The notes under the pieces are model-generated. The model ran no database searches, was not told the origin of the DNA, and saw nothing but the letters and a program-made list of their open reading frames with translations. From the NCBI GenBank assembly GCA_050296935.1, contig JBNKRV010000290.1, positions 1 to 64,000 on the forward strand: a DNA stretch of 64,000 nucleotides, written 5' to 3'. Shown piece after piece: positions 53,484 to 63,407 of the stretch. Source of the DNA: Saccharicrinis sp050296935 (lineage in GTDB: Bacteria; Bacteroidota; Bacteroidia; Bacteroidales; Marinilabiliaceae). Each line of letters starts with the position of its first letter. Position 1 is the first letter of the stretch. Both the position numbers and the translations under genes were made by a program.

Positions 53484-56018
53484 TTAAATATCTATTTCAA
53501 CTATAGTTATCCCACTCCCTCCGTATTGAATATGTTCATCCCGACAACTCTTAACATGAGGCATTGTATTGAGCATTTCTCTTAACATCTTTCTCAGAAT
53601 CCCATTCCCTTTCCCATGCAATATCTTAATTGAACTTACCTCACACATCACTGCTTCATCAATATGATTGGTTACAATCTGAATGGCTTCATCGGCTCTT
53701 TGTCCACGAACATCAATATCTGGTTTAAAGGTAAGTTTCCGTTGCCGCACTTTTTCTGCAACATTAGCTCCCAGACTTGGCTGATGAACTGATCTCATAA
53801 CCTGTTTAACCTGATTCTTACTCAATTTCTCTAAGCGGCTAACTTTAACATTTGTCATTAACTGACCAAATGCCACCAATGCATTCTTACCGTTCAATTC
53901 CAAAACTTCTCCGGGGAGAGACTGACCTTCAAGCTTTACGCTGTCTCCTTTGCGAATAATATTATCCTCTATTACTTTCTTAGCGTTATTATGCTTTAAT
54001 GGATTAGTTTTTAATTGTTCCTTCCCACTCCCTTCCTGATGCGTTTCCTCTTTATTTTCACTTTTTTTTAATTGGCGATTTTTAATTTTTTCAATCTCAC
54101 GCTCTATCTTTCTTTGCTTTTTATCGTCCTTTTTATCAAGCTTTTCTTTAAAAACACCAAGCGATTCTCTGGCTTTTTTAGTTCTTTCCTTTTCTGCCTG
54201 ACTTTCTTTAATCTCCCGAATCGTTTTCTCAATCTTTTTATTGGCAGTAGACATTAATTCTTCTGCTTCCTTTTGAGCTGATTCAATTATTCGATCTCTT
54301 TCTTTTTTACTTCTTTCCAATTGCTGAAGATATTTGTCATATACCTCATCCAGTTGTTTATCCTTTCTACGAATATTATCGCGTTTTTTCTCCCAGTACC
54401 TTTTATCTCTGGCAATTTCTCGTAAATGCTTATCAAAATTGATATGGTCCTCTCCGATTTGTGCTTTGGCGTTATCCAATAAATCCTCTGGCAATCCAAT
54501 TTTTCGAGCTATTTCAAAGGCAAAAGAACTTCCTGGTTGTCCTATTAACAATTTAAAAAGTGGCTTTATCTGGTGCGTATCGAATTGCATCGCCCCATTC
54601 TCAATACCTTCTACTCCAGACGCGTAATGCTTTAGATTAGTATAGTGCGTTGTAATTACACCATTTAACTTCATTGAATTAAATTGCTTAAGAACTGATT
54701 CTGCAATAGCTCCTCCTAATGCAGGTTCTGTACCGGTACCAAATTCATCAATAAGAATTAAGGTTTCAGGATTACTATTTTTCAGAAAGTACTTCATATT
54801 CAATAAATGAGAACTATAAGTACTTAAGTCGTTTTCAATAGACTGCTGATCTCCAATATCTATAAAAATATTTTTATAAACACCCATGGTACTTCTTTCA
54901 TCCATTGGAACCAGTAATCCACACTGAAACATATATTGTAATAAACCAACAGTTTGTAAACATACTGATTTACCCCCTGCATTCGGACCAGAAATAAGCA
55001 CAATTCGCTGTTCTTTATTTAACTGAATAGTTAAAGGAACCACCTCTTTACCTTCGGCCGAATGTTGTAAATATAACAATGGATGCAATGCATCTTCCCA
55101 ATTCACCTCCGGATGATTAACCATATTAGGTAAACAAGCATTTATTTGAAGTGCAAACTTAGCCTTTGCTCTGATAAAGTCCATGATTCCTAAAAACTCA
55201 TAGGAGAATATTAAATCATCAATATATGAACGAATACTGCCTGAAAACGCCATCAGAATTCTTTGCACCTCTCTTCTTTCTGCGTATTCTAACTCTCTGA
55301 TTTCGTTATTAATTTCTACAATTTCGGCAGGTTCAATAAAAGAAGTTTTACCCGTAGAAGACTCATCATGAATGATGCCATTCAATTTTCTTTTGTTTCC
55401 TGCCGGAACAGGTATAACAGCTCTTCCATCACGAATGGCCACATTCGTATCTGCTTCCACTAAACCTTCTTTACGTGCATGACTCAATATAGCAGCCATC
55501 TTTCTGGAAACACTTCCTTGTTTTTTTATAATTTCATTTCTGATGCGGGCTAATTCTGGCGAGGCATTATCTTTAATCTTACCAAACTTGTTTAATATTC
55601 CATCAATCCTTTCAAAAATATAAGGGTAAACCATTACTTTCGAAGCAATTTCACGAAGAAATGGGTATAAATTTTGTTCCTCTTTAGATTTAAAGAACCT
55701 GACAATATCTTTTACTGATAATAACGATCGACGTAAATCAAAAATCTCCCTTTCTTCGAGGAAAAGACCTTCTACTTTAATTCGTTGTAAAGGACCTCGT
55801 ACATCAATATAATAACTCGTAGGAAAAGAAGACTCTTCAACACATATTCTCTTAAATTCATTTGCTTGATTAACCCATCGATAAATGACATCATGTAATG
55901 TTACATAGCGCATTTCATCAACTCGCTCCTTACCCAATGAACTTAAACATTGCTCCTTAATCAGCTCACGTACCTTGTTAAAACGGATCTTATCTTCAAA
56001 AAATTCTGGATATATCAA
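53484..56018 (-). CDS. mutS2: Endonuclease MutS2
   Basis: MutS-like ATPase with a C-terminal Smr nuclease domain, linked to control of recombination and to collided ribosome rescue. The 844-aa protein starts at TTG (MIYPEFFEDKI), matching how homologues start; an in-frame TAG two codons upstream rules out a longer form. Walker A is ISGPNAGGKSVCLQT near 348, followed by DEFGTGTEPALGGA. About 510-670 is a charged coiled coil rich in Lys/Glu. The Smr part has IDVRGQRADEAI and ILHGKGNGILR. Confidence 0.95.
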   Translation of the reverse strand: MIYPEFFEDKIRFNKVRELIKEQCLSSLGKERVDEMRYVTLHDVIYRWVNQANEFKRICVEESSFPTSYYIDVRGPLQRIKVEGLFLEEREIFDLRRSLLSVKDIVRFFKSKEEQNLYPFLREIASKVMVYPYIFERIDGILNKFGKIKDNASPELARIRNEIIKKQGSVSRKMAAILSHARKEGLVEADTNVAIRDGRAVIPVPAGNKRKLNGIIHDESSTGKTSFIEPAEIVEINNEIRELEYAERREVQRILMAFSGSIRSYIDDLIFSYEFLGIMDFIRAKAKFALQINACLPNMVNHPEVNWEDALHPLLYLQHSAEGKEVVPLTIQLNKEQRIVLISGPNAGGKSVCLQTVGLLQYMFQCGLLVPMDERSTMGVYKNIFIDIGDQQSIENDLSTYSSHLLNMKYFLKNSNPETLILIDEFGTGTEPALGGAIAESVLKQFNSMKLNGVITTHYTNLKHYASGVEGIENGAMQFDTHQIKPLFKLLIGQPGSSFAFEIARKIGLPEDLLDNAKAQIGEDHINFDKHLREIARDKRYWEKKRDNIRRKDKQLDEVYDKYLQQLERSKKERDRIIESAQKEAEELMSTANKKIEKTIREIKESQAEKERTKKARESLGVFKEKLDKKDDKKQRKIEREIEKIKNRQLKKSENKEETHQEGSGKEQLKTNPLKHNNAKKVIEDNIIRKGDSVKLEGQSLPGEVLELNGKNALVAFGQLMTNVKVSRLEKLSKNQVKQVMRSVHQPSLGANVAEKVRQRKLTFKPDIDVRGQRADEAIQIVTNHIDEAVMCEVSSIKILHGKGNGILRKMLREMLNTMPHVKSCRDEHIQYGGSGITIVEIDI

Positions 56019-56044
56019 CTTCTACCGATTTTTAAATATTTCTG

Positions 56045-56052
56045 CAAAAGTA
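56045..56052 (-). promoter_or_regulatory. Candidate -7 element of mutS2
   Basis: Read on the minus strand this is TACTTTTG, a TAnnTTTG match 26 bases before the TTG start codon. It supports that short leader. No clear upstream TTG box. Confidence 0.35.
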
Positions 56053-56630
56053 ATAAAAATCAGAACTTGTGTCATTTTTGAATCTTTGAATATGCTGAAT
56101 TAATTACTGGAAACAAATATGGATCAATACCGCTGAAATAACAATTAGTGTAGAAATCGCTTCAGTAATTTTAAATATTCCTCATAATATCGTAACCACA
56201 ATTAATATTCAATAATATAGCATTGAAACATAAAGAACTATTAAATCTGATCCAAACGCTATTAAAAATCATTAGTGTCCGGTATAAACTATTTAACCTT
56301 AGCATAATCTTTATTTCTAACGGGTTATAAGGTATCTTTCAAATATCAGGGTAGCATTTCCGCCTTCATGAAAAAGCGGCGGCTCTTTTTGTTTACTTTT
56401 TCGAGCTGTAGCGAAAAAGTAAAAGCCTGTCTGGCTCGAAGACAAAGGTTAACAAACAATTAAAATCGAATATTTACCGGACACTAGTGATTAAATATAT
56501 AAAACTCATATCATATAGGAGAAACTTCATTTTGATTTCTTTATTTACCCTCAAATTGATTCCTTCTATAAAAATCTGACAAACAATATGGGGTAAATTT
56601 CTTAACTTGATATTCTTAATATATATAAAG
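56053..56630. other. Intergenic region containing element C
   Basis: About 580 bases between divergent mutS2 and the phosphatase gene. No gene is supported. Most of the structure is element C at 56273-56486, annotated separately. Confidence 0.5.
56273..56486. repeat. MITE-like element C with 12-bp terminal inverted repeats
   Basis: A 214-base segment begins TAGTGTCCGGTA and ends with its exact complement TACCGGACACTA. Like family B its ends sit at TA, and the first nine bases resemble the family B end TAGTGTTCG. The inside holds GAAAAAGCGGCGGCTCTTTT, a TTACTTTTTCGAGCTGTAGC / GCGAAAAAGTAA hairpin near 56393-56422, and no gene. A transposase-less mobile element is the likely explanation. Confidence 0.7.
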
Positions 56631-57827
56631 ATGTTTACTCCGGAACCACAAAAAGTTTTAATTGTAGATGACTCACAAACTAACGTTATGGTTTTATGTG
56701 ATGCTTTAAAAGATTACAACTGTCTATTTGCAACAAATGGTGAAAAAGCACTAAAAATTGCCCATAGTGATAAGAAACCTGATTTAATTTTACTCGACAC
56801 CATTATGGAAGGAATGGATGGATATGAAGTCTGTTCTAAACTAAAAAAAGACAATAAAACCAAAGATATCCCTGTTATATTTTTAACCGGACAAACAGCT
56901 CCTGAATATTTAATTAAGGGATTTAATGTTGGAGCTGTTGATTTCATTACAAAACCTTTTAATATTGATGAACTTACAATCAGAGTATCAACTCAATTAA
57001 AATATAAAAAAACATTAGACGATAATGCCCGATATTTAAAATCGATTGAAGACATATATGATACTGTTACAGATAGCATGTATTATGCACAAAGAATTCA
57101 GAATGCAACTTTACCCCATCGGAGTTATCTGGACAAATTAATGAATGATTATTTTGTAATATTTAAACCCAGAGACATTGTAAGTGGAGATTTTTATCTG
57201 GCTAATAAAATTCATAATAAATTATTGCTTGTGGTTGCAGATTGCACCGGTCATGGAGTTCCCGGAGCTTTAATGAGTATGATGAGTATGGCCATTATAA
57301 AGGATATAATAAATGCTGAAAACATTATTGAACCACCAAAAATCTTAAATTTACTTCGAAAAACCATTATCTCAACATTTTATGGTGGTGGGAACGAAGT
57401 AATTACCGATGGTTTAGATGCTTCAATTGTACAAATTGATTTAAAAACCGGTGAATTAAAATATTCCGGTGCTAATTTATCTATTTACATCATCAGAAAC
57501 AATGAGCTTATTGAAATGAAAGGTGACAGAATGCCTGTTGGTTCGTATCCTAACCAAGCTCCTTTTTCACTGCGACGTATGATTGCACAGGAAGACGACT
57601 GTATTTATTTATTCTCTGATGGATTCGCTGACCAATTTGGAGGCGAAGCCAATAGAAAAATGATGCATCGAAATTTCAAAAATACAATTCTAAAGTATCA
57701 TCATTTAAAAATGGATAAACAGAAAAACAGATTGGAACAATATTTTGCAGATTGGAAAGGGTTTAATGAACAAATAGATGATGTTTTATTAATGGGATAC
57801 AGATTTACTTATAAAAACAAAGCCTAA
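56631..57827 (+). CDS. Response regulator with SpoIIE-type PP2C phosphatase
   Basis: A 398-aa signalling protein: an N-terminal receiver domain (KVLIVDDSQTNVM; phospho-accepting Asp in LILLDTIMEGMDG; conserved Lys in FITKPFN) and a C-terminal SpoIIE/PP2C phosphatase (KPRDIVSGDFYLA, VADCTGHGVPGALMSMM, LFSDGFADQFGGE). Such proteins often act on anti-sigma or STAS proteins, but none is encoded near. The ATG at 56631 is preferred over a TTG at 56607. No partner kinase is adjacent, though two orphan kinases occur in the window. Confidence 0.92.
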   Translation: MFTPEPQKVLIVDDSQTNVMVLCDALKDYNCLFATNGEKALKIAHSDKKPDLILLDTIMEGMDGYEVCSKLKKDNKTKDIPVIFLTGQTAPEYLIKGFNVGAVDFITKPFNIDELTIRVSTQLKYKKTLDDNARYLKSIEDIYDTVTDSMYYAQRIQNATLPHRSYLDKLMNDYFVIFKPRDIVSGDFYLANKIHNKLLLVVADCTGHGVPGALMSMMSMAIIKDIINAENIIEPPKILNLLRKTIISTFYGGGNEVITDGLDASIVQIDLKTGELKYSGANLSIYIIRNNELIEMKGDRMPVGSYPNQAPFSLRRMIAQEDDCIYLFSDGFADQFGGEANRKMMHRNFKNTILKYHHLKMDKQKNRLEQYFADWKGFNEQIDDVLLMGYRFTYKNKA

Positions 57828-57869
57828 AATTCATTTCTCAGACCTGTTATTATATTTCATTAAGCGACG

Positions 57870-58463
57870 CTATTTGATCTCAACAACAATTGTATTTGAT
57901 GCTTTATCATGCCAGCCATTTCCTTCATTGCCCAGAAAAGAAAAAGCTTCAAATGGGATAAAACGAACTAATGATCTTAACACAATCACCTTAAACCCCG
58001 GCCTCTCCCCTTTTTCATTCACAACCTTTGTTTTAGTAATAAACTTAGCAAAAGTTCTACCTGTTAAAGCCTCCAGTGTCACAAAATAAATCATCCCTAC
58101 AACAAAAGTCATCAAGTATGATAACGCGCGATTATCACTTAACAAGTATAATAACGAAGGAGCTACAATAGATAAAACTATGCTTGTGAATATGGAAAAC
58201 CCAATAGTGAATAGAAATAAGAAGATTACATCAAGAATATAATTAGCAAACCTTTTTCCTTGACTTGCAATATTTTTGGTAGCTTCATTTTTAAGCCGGT
58301 TATTTTCAAACTTTAGTTTTAATTCAGGATCTTCCTGAAAGGACTCACATTCATACTGGAATTCAGCTCTTTTCCCGGTTAATTGGCAGATGATACCTTG
58401 TTTTGAGTCAAATGATTGCCTGGTACAGACTTTACAAAATTTAAGTTGTTGTTCTCTTGTCAT
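57870..58463 (-). CDS. RDD-family membrane protein with N-terminal cysteine motif
   Basis: A 197-aa protein. The N-terminal 45 residues carry cysteines (FCKVCTR...GIICQLTGKRAEFQYECESF), a likely metal-binding ribbon that is common in Bacteroidota RDD proteins. From about 65 on is the RDD domain with RFANYILDVIFLFLF, further membrane segments at about 112-130, and VVNEKGERPGFKVIVLRSLVR near 150. The function is not known; RDD proteins are small membrane proteins possibly involved in transport. It converges with the phosphatase gene. Confidence 0.85.
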   Translation of the reverse strand: MTREQQLKFCKVCTRQSFDSKQGIICQLTGKRAEFQYECESFQEDPELKLKFENNRLKNEATKNIASQGKRFANYILDVIFLFLFTIGFSIFTSIVLSIVAPSLLYLLSDNRALSYLMTFVVGMIYFVTLEALTGRTFAKFITKTKVVNEKGERPGFKVIVLRSLVRFIPFEAFSFLGNEGNGWHDKASNTIVVEIK

Positions 58464-58505
58464 GAATAATGTTATTAAAGAATCCTCAATAAATCATATG
58501 GGTAT

Positions 58506-58536
58506 AAAAAAACGGCGAACTTAATAAAGTTCGCCG
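58506..58536 (-). terminator. Intrinsic terminator of ppdK
   Basis: A 10-bp perfect stem (CGGCGAACTT / AAGTTCGCCG, loop AATA) followed on the minus strand by seven T. It lies 18 bases beyond the ppdK stop. Confidence 0.92.
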
Positions 58537-58553
58537 CTATCTCAAAATAAATG

Positions 58554-61271
58554 CTAAATACTGTTCTTTTTAATATTTGCCTGTGCTGCAGCAACCCTTG
58601 CAATCGGGACTCTGTATGGAGAACAAGACACATAGTTCATTCCTACAGAATCACAGAATTCAACAGAAGAAGGCTCCCCTCCATGTTCACCACAAATACC
58701 AACTTTAAGATCCGGTTTAACTGACCTTCCTTTTTGAGTGCCCATTTCAACTAACTGACCGACTCCGGTTTGATCTAATACCTGGAAAGGATCATGTTTA
58801 AGTATTCCTTTTTCCAAATAAATTGGTAAAAACTTGTTGGCATCATCTCGCGAATATCCAAAGGTCATCTGTGTTAAATCGTTGGTTCCAAAGGAAAAGA
58901 AATCAGCCACTTCAGCCACCATATCAGCAGTAAGTGCTGCTCTTGGAATCTCAATCATGGTACCTACCAGATATTCAACAGTATCACCCCGTTCATTAAA
59001 AATCTGATGGGCTGTATCATGAATTAATTTAGCTTGCATTTTCAACTCTTCGACTGTCCCGATTAACGGAACCATAATCTCAGGAATGGTATCAATACCT
59101 TTTGCCTTTAAATTTAACGCAGCTTCAATAATAGCCCGAGCCTGCATTTCCGTAATTTCTGGATACGTATTACCCAAACGGCAACCTCGATGTCCCAGCA
59201 TTGGGTTAAATTCTGATAAGTCAGACACTTTTGTTTTCACTTCAGCCAGGCTAATGCCCATTTCTGTGGCCATTTCCTGCTGAGCTGCTTCCGTATGGGG
59301 AACAAATTCATGCAATGGCGGATCCAGTAAGCGTATCGTTACTCCGAAACCTTTCATAGCTTCAAGAATGCCTTCAAAGTCACTGCGCTGGTATGGAAGT
59401 AATTTTGCTAATGCAGCACGACGGCCAGCTTCATCTGATGAAAGAATCATCTCTCGAACAGTTTTAATCCTTTCTCCTTCAAAGAACATATGTTCCGTTC
59501 TACACAAACCAATACCCTGAGCACCAAAATCGTACGCTACTTTAGCATCTTTTGGTGTATCCGCATTCGTTCTAACACTCATGCGGGTATATTTAGAAGC
59601 AAAGTCCATTATAGTGCCAAAATCACCATCTAAATCAGGCTTACGTGTTTTTATTTTTCCGGAATATACTTTACCTGTTGAACCATTTAATGATATCCAA
59701 TCGCCTTCTTTATAAGTATTTCCATCAATGCGCAGAACCCTTTCTTTATAATCGATTTTTAATGCACCTGCTCCAGATACACAACACTTACCCATTCCTC
59801 TGGCAACAACTGCGGCATGTGAAGTCATACCTCCACGTGCAGTTAATATCCCTTTTGCCACCAACATACCTTCTAAATCTTCCGGAGACGTTTCAATACG
59901 AACAAGAATGGTTTCCGGATATTTTTTTGCTTCATCAGCAAAAAATATTATTTGTCCCGTTGCAGCTCCTGGAGATGCTGGTAACCCTTTAGCTAATTCC
60001 TGAGCATTTCCAATGGCTGTTAAATCAAATACAGGGTGTAATAACTCATCCAACTTATTAGGTTCAATGCGCATTAAGGCAAGCTTATCATCAATAATTC
60101 CCTCCCGGTATAAATCCATTGCTATTTTTACCATCGCAGCACCTGTTCGCTTACCGTTTCGGGTTTGTAAAAGCCATAACTTACTATCCTGAACTGTAAA
60201 TTCAAGGTCTTGCATATCTTTATAATGTGCCTCTAACTTTTCCTGTACTTCATTTAACTGCTTGTATACATCCGGCATGGCTTCTTCTAACGAAGGATAC
60301 ATTTCTGCACGATCCACTTCTAAAACTCCCTGTAACTCAGCCCATCGTAATGAACCTTCCTTTGTAATCTGTTGTGGAGTTCTGATACCTGCTACAACAT
60401 CCTCTCCCTGTGCATTTATCAAATACTCTCCATTAAATATATTTTCACCTGTACCGGCATCTCTGGTAAAAGCAACTCCAGTGGCAGAATTATCTCCCAT
60501 ATTACCAAATACCATTGCCTGAACATTAACTGCTGTACCCCACTCATGAGGAATACCTTCCATTCTACGGTAAATAATTGCCCGTTCGTTATTCCAACTA
60601 TCAAAAACAGCCATTATAGCACCCCAAAGCTGATCCCATGCACTTTCTGGAAATCCATGACCTGTTTGCTCTTTAACAGCCGCTTTAAATAGGGTAACTA
60701 ATTCTTTTAAATCATTAACCTCTAAATCTGTATCTAAGTCTACACCTTTTCTTTCTTTAACATCTTCCATTATTCTTTCAAATGGATCTATTTCTTCTTT
60801 CGATTCAGGTTTCATTCCTAATACTACATCACCATACATCTGAACAAACCTACGATAGGAGTCCCATGCAAAACGTTCATTTCCTGATTTTGCAGCAATT
60901 CCAGCTACCGAATCATCATTTAAACCTAAATTAAGAACGGTATCCATCATACCAGGCATGGATGCTCTGGCACCTGATCGTACAGAAACTAAAAGTGGAT
61001 TTGATTTTTCACCAAATGAAGTACCTGTTAATGCTTCAATATTTTTTATCGCTGCTTCAACGTCATGTTTCAACAAGTCAACAACCTGATCTTTACCCAG
61101 ATTATTATACTCCGTACATACATCAGTTGTAATAGTGAACCCCGGAGGAACAGGTACACCGATTAAATTCATTTCAGCCAGATTTGCACCTTTACCTCCA
61201 AGGAGGTTTTTCATATCCGCCTTCCCCTCCGCTTTTCCGTTTCCGAAGGTATACACTCTTTTTACAGCCAT
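58554..61271 (-). CDS. ppdK: Pyruvate, phosphate dikinase
   Basis: Interconverts ATP + Pi + pyruvate and AMP + PPi + phosphoenolpyruvate. The 905-aa protein is full length. It has the nucleotide-binding N-terminus (YTFGNGKAEGKADMKNLLGGKGANLAEM), the phospho-histidine motif GGMTSHAAVVARGMGKCC near 455, the PEP-binding GLCRTEHMFFE and the C-terminal SFGTNDLTQMTFGYSRDD and GICGEHGGEP. In anaerobic Bacteroidota it can serve gluconeogenesis or PPi-linked glycolysis. It is single, with its own terminator. Confidence 0.97.
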   Translation of the reverse strand: MAVKRVYTFGNGKAEGKADMKNLLGGKGANLAEMNLIGVPVPPGFTITTDVCTEYNNLGKDQVVDLLKHDVEAAIKNIEALTGTSFGEKSNPLLVSVRSGARASMPGMMDTVLNLGLNDDSVAGIAAKSGNERFAWDSYRRFVQMYGDVVLGMKPESKEEIDPFERIMEDVKERKGVDLDTDLEVNDLKELVTLFKAAVKEQTGHGFPESAWDQLWGAIMAVFDSWNNERAIIYRRMEGIPHEWGTAVNVQAMVFGNMGDNSATGVAFTRDAGTGENIFNGEYLINAQGEDVVAGIRTPQQITKEGSLRWAELQGVLEVDRAEMYPSLEEAMPDVYKQLNEVQEKLEAHYKDMQDLEFTVQDSKLWLLQTRNGKRTGAAMVKIAMDLYREGIIDDKLALMRIEPNKLDELLHPVFDLTAIGNAQELAKGLPASPGAATGQIIFFADEAKKYPETILVRIETSPEDLEGMLVAKGILTARGGMTSHAAVVARGMGKCCVSGAGALKIDYKERVLRIDGNTYKEGDWISLNGSTGKVYSGKIKTRKPDLDGDFGTIMDFASKYTRMSVRTNADTPKDAKVAYDFGAQGIGLCRTEHMFFEGERIKTVREMILSSDEAGRRAALAKLLPYQRSDFEGILEAMKGFGVTIRLLDPPLHEFVPHTEAAQQEMATEMGISLAEVKTKVSDLSEFNPMLGHRGCRLGNTYPEITEMQARAIIEAALNLKAKGIDTIPEIMVPLIGTVEELKMQAKLIHDTAHQIFNERGDTVEYLVGTMIEIPRAALTADMVAEVADFFSFGTNDLTQMTFGYSRDDANKFLPIYLEKGILKHDPFQVLDQTGVGQLVEMGTQKGRSVKPDLKVGICGEHGGEPSSVEFCDSVGMNYVSCSPYRVPIARVAAAQANIKKNSI

Positions 61272-61641
61272 AATTAAGGAATTTTAAAAGTTAGAAATTG
61301 TTGAATTATTGGGATTAATTCATATACTGTACTAATAAAGAAAAGCATTTTTTTTGAAAATTAAAACAACATAACTCTAAAATAAAATTGTTATTGAAAA
61401 CTATTTTAAAATAGCAGTGTCATTAGCGATATTAATTCTCCAATTCTAGATTTCATACAGAATTCACCACCAACAACATCTATCATTCTCTATATCATCA
61501 CTTTATCTACCCACATATTTTTTTACGATTATTTGAACAAATTATTCAAGATGTAATTTTTTTCTAATACAGTATGCTTTGATTAACATTTTTTCGTATT
61601 TTCCTAATAAGGCAAATACCTATATAAAGATTCGTAACATT
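61272..61641. other. Intergenic region between ppdK and the SPOR-like gene
   Basis: About 370 AT-rich bases between divergent genes. No gene or strong hairpin was found, and no convincing TAnnTTTG box for either gene. It should hold both promoters. Confidence 0.45.
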
Positions 61642-63405
61642 ATGATTAGTAGACATCTGATTTGTTTAGCTTTAATTTCAATTGTATTTATATCACAAGC
61701 TCCGGCACAGAAAATCAACCTGACAAATGATAAGGACAATCAACTAATTACTCAAGCAGCACAACTAGAAAATGAAGTTGAAAATATACTTCAAAAGCAA
61801 GAGAAATTTAAAAATAATCCGGACAGTATTTTAAATGATTCCCTTTCAATTATAGATATAACAGCTAATGATATTCTGAATAAACTTGCCGAAATAAATG
61901 AACTTAAACTTAAATACTACCAAAAAGCATCAACAACGCTTGATAGTTCTAAGCTGAGCACAAATAAGCTTACCCAATTACGCAAAACCATATTAATTAA
62001 TGGAAAATCTATATTTGAACAGAATTCATTAAAAATTAAAAAAGAACTTGAAAATGAAAATACAGATGTACAATCTGTATTCAATCAAATAAAAGCCAAT
62101 CAAGAACTTTCTTTTTGTGCACTTAATATTTCGAGGGATATCAATGACCAAAAGAAATCTACACTCAAATACTTTAGCGATCCTATCAACATTAAAAATA
62201 TTAGCGAACTTTATAAATTAAATTCTGATCAAATAACATTTTTACTCACATCTGCACAAGATAAAAATGAAAAGAAAGATAAATCAGAGAAAGTAGTCAA
62301 AGGTTACAGTCCTTTTTCAGATGTTTATAAAGAATTTATTGTGTTTGCTGATTCATTGAGTAAAAATGAAAATGCCAATAAAAAATCTAAGACAAAAACT
62401 TCAATAAAAAGTACCAATAATCACCCCACATCATCAAACAGAGCATCTATAATCAATTCAATATCTAATGATTCTATATATAAAATAGCAATTAAGGATT
62501 CATTATTTCCATCTGAACTGATTTCTCGTTTTGATAAAGAATCATTAAAACGCTACTGGAAAATATATCAGAATCAATGGTCTGAACCACTAATAGCAGG
62601 AAAACAAACAGATACAATCAAATCAAATTACAGTATCAACACAGATTTAGCATCTTCTGAATCAAAAAATTCAGAAACAACCATAAACAACAAACCGGAT
62701 TCTGGTTATAACATATCATCTGATCTCACACAGAATGAAATCATTATTAAGCAAAATCCGGATGTACCTAAAGACGAGGTTAAAAATCAAAAAGAAGAGG
62801 ATGTTATTCCATCTGCAACAATTGTAACTAATGATAATAGTAAAACCAGAGACAATACTATTTACTACTATGTGCAAATAGCTGCGAGTAAATCGCCAAT
62901 GAATTCAGCATTTTTAAAGACTATTTACAATGGGAAAGATTCTATTATCACCAGACAAGAAGAAGGATGGTACAAATACCAGATAGGTAAAACTACTGAT
63001 TATTCAAAGGCACAAAAAGAGGTAGCAAACCTGACTGTTGAAGGGGCATTTATTGCGGCTTATAAGCATGATGAAAAGCAAATACTATGGAAAACATTGA
63101 ATTCTACCAATTATTTACAAGGTGAAAAGCGCCTGATTTTTGCCATTCAGCTATCAGCAAACAAAAACATAATATCTACAGAAAAAAGAGCCGAATTACA
63201 AAAAACAGCTGGTGGTTTTATCAGACAAATTGAAGAAGATGGATGGTACAAATATCAGTATATAGTCGGATCATCGTATCAGGAGGCTATATTAAAATGG
63301 AAAGAAATTGGAACTGACATCTCCTTTATTGTCGCCTATTTTGATAATGAAAAAATTGATATCAGTAAAGCTATACAAATATATAAGAGAAATAAAACTA
63401 ACTAA
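61642..63405 (+). CDS. Secreted protein with two C-terminal SPOR-like repeats
   Basis: A 587-aa exported protein. The ATG at 61642 gives a signal peptide (MISRHLICLALISIVFISQAPAQ); a longer frame opens at a TTG at 61579. Residues 25-250 are Asn/Lys-rich and mostly helical, followed by a low-complexity Ser/Asn/Lys region to about 420. Two SPOR-like units follow (YYYVQIAASKSPMNSAF...EEGWYKYQIGKTTDYSKA and IFAIQLSANKNIISTEKR...EDGWYKYQYIVGSSY). SPOR domains bind denuded peptidoglycan. It is followed by a polysaccharide export gene 2 bases later, so it may belong to that locus. Confidence 0.75.
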   Translation: MISRHLICLALISIVFISQAPAQKINLTNDKDNQLITQAAQLENEVENILQKQEKFKNNPDSILNDSLSIIDITANDILNKLAEINELKLKYYQKASTTLDSSKLSTNKLTQLRKTILINGKSIFEQNSLKIKKELENENTDVQSVFNQIKANQELSFCALNISRDINDQKKSTLKYFSDPINIKNISELYKLNSDQITFLLTSAQDKNEKKDKSEKVVKGYSPFSDVYKEFIVFADSLSKNENANKKSKTKTSIKSTNNHPTSSNRASIINSISNDSIYKIAIKDSLFPSELISRFDKESLKRYWKIYQNQWSEPLIAGKQTDTIKSNYSINTDLASSESKNSETTINNKPDSGYNISSDLTQNEIIIKQNPDVPKDEVKNQKEEDVIPSATIVTNDNSKTRDNTIYYYVQIAASKSPMNSAFLKTIYNGKDSIITRQEEGWYKYQIGKTTDYSKAQKEVANLTVEGAFIAAYKHDEKQILWKTLNSTNYLQGEKRLIFAIQLSANKNIISTEKRAELQKTAGGFIRQIEEDGWYKYQYIVGSSYQEAILKWKEIGTDISFIVAYFDNEKIDISKAIQIYKRNKTN

Positions 63406-63407
63406 TT

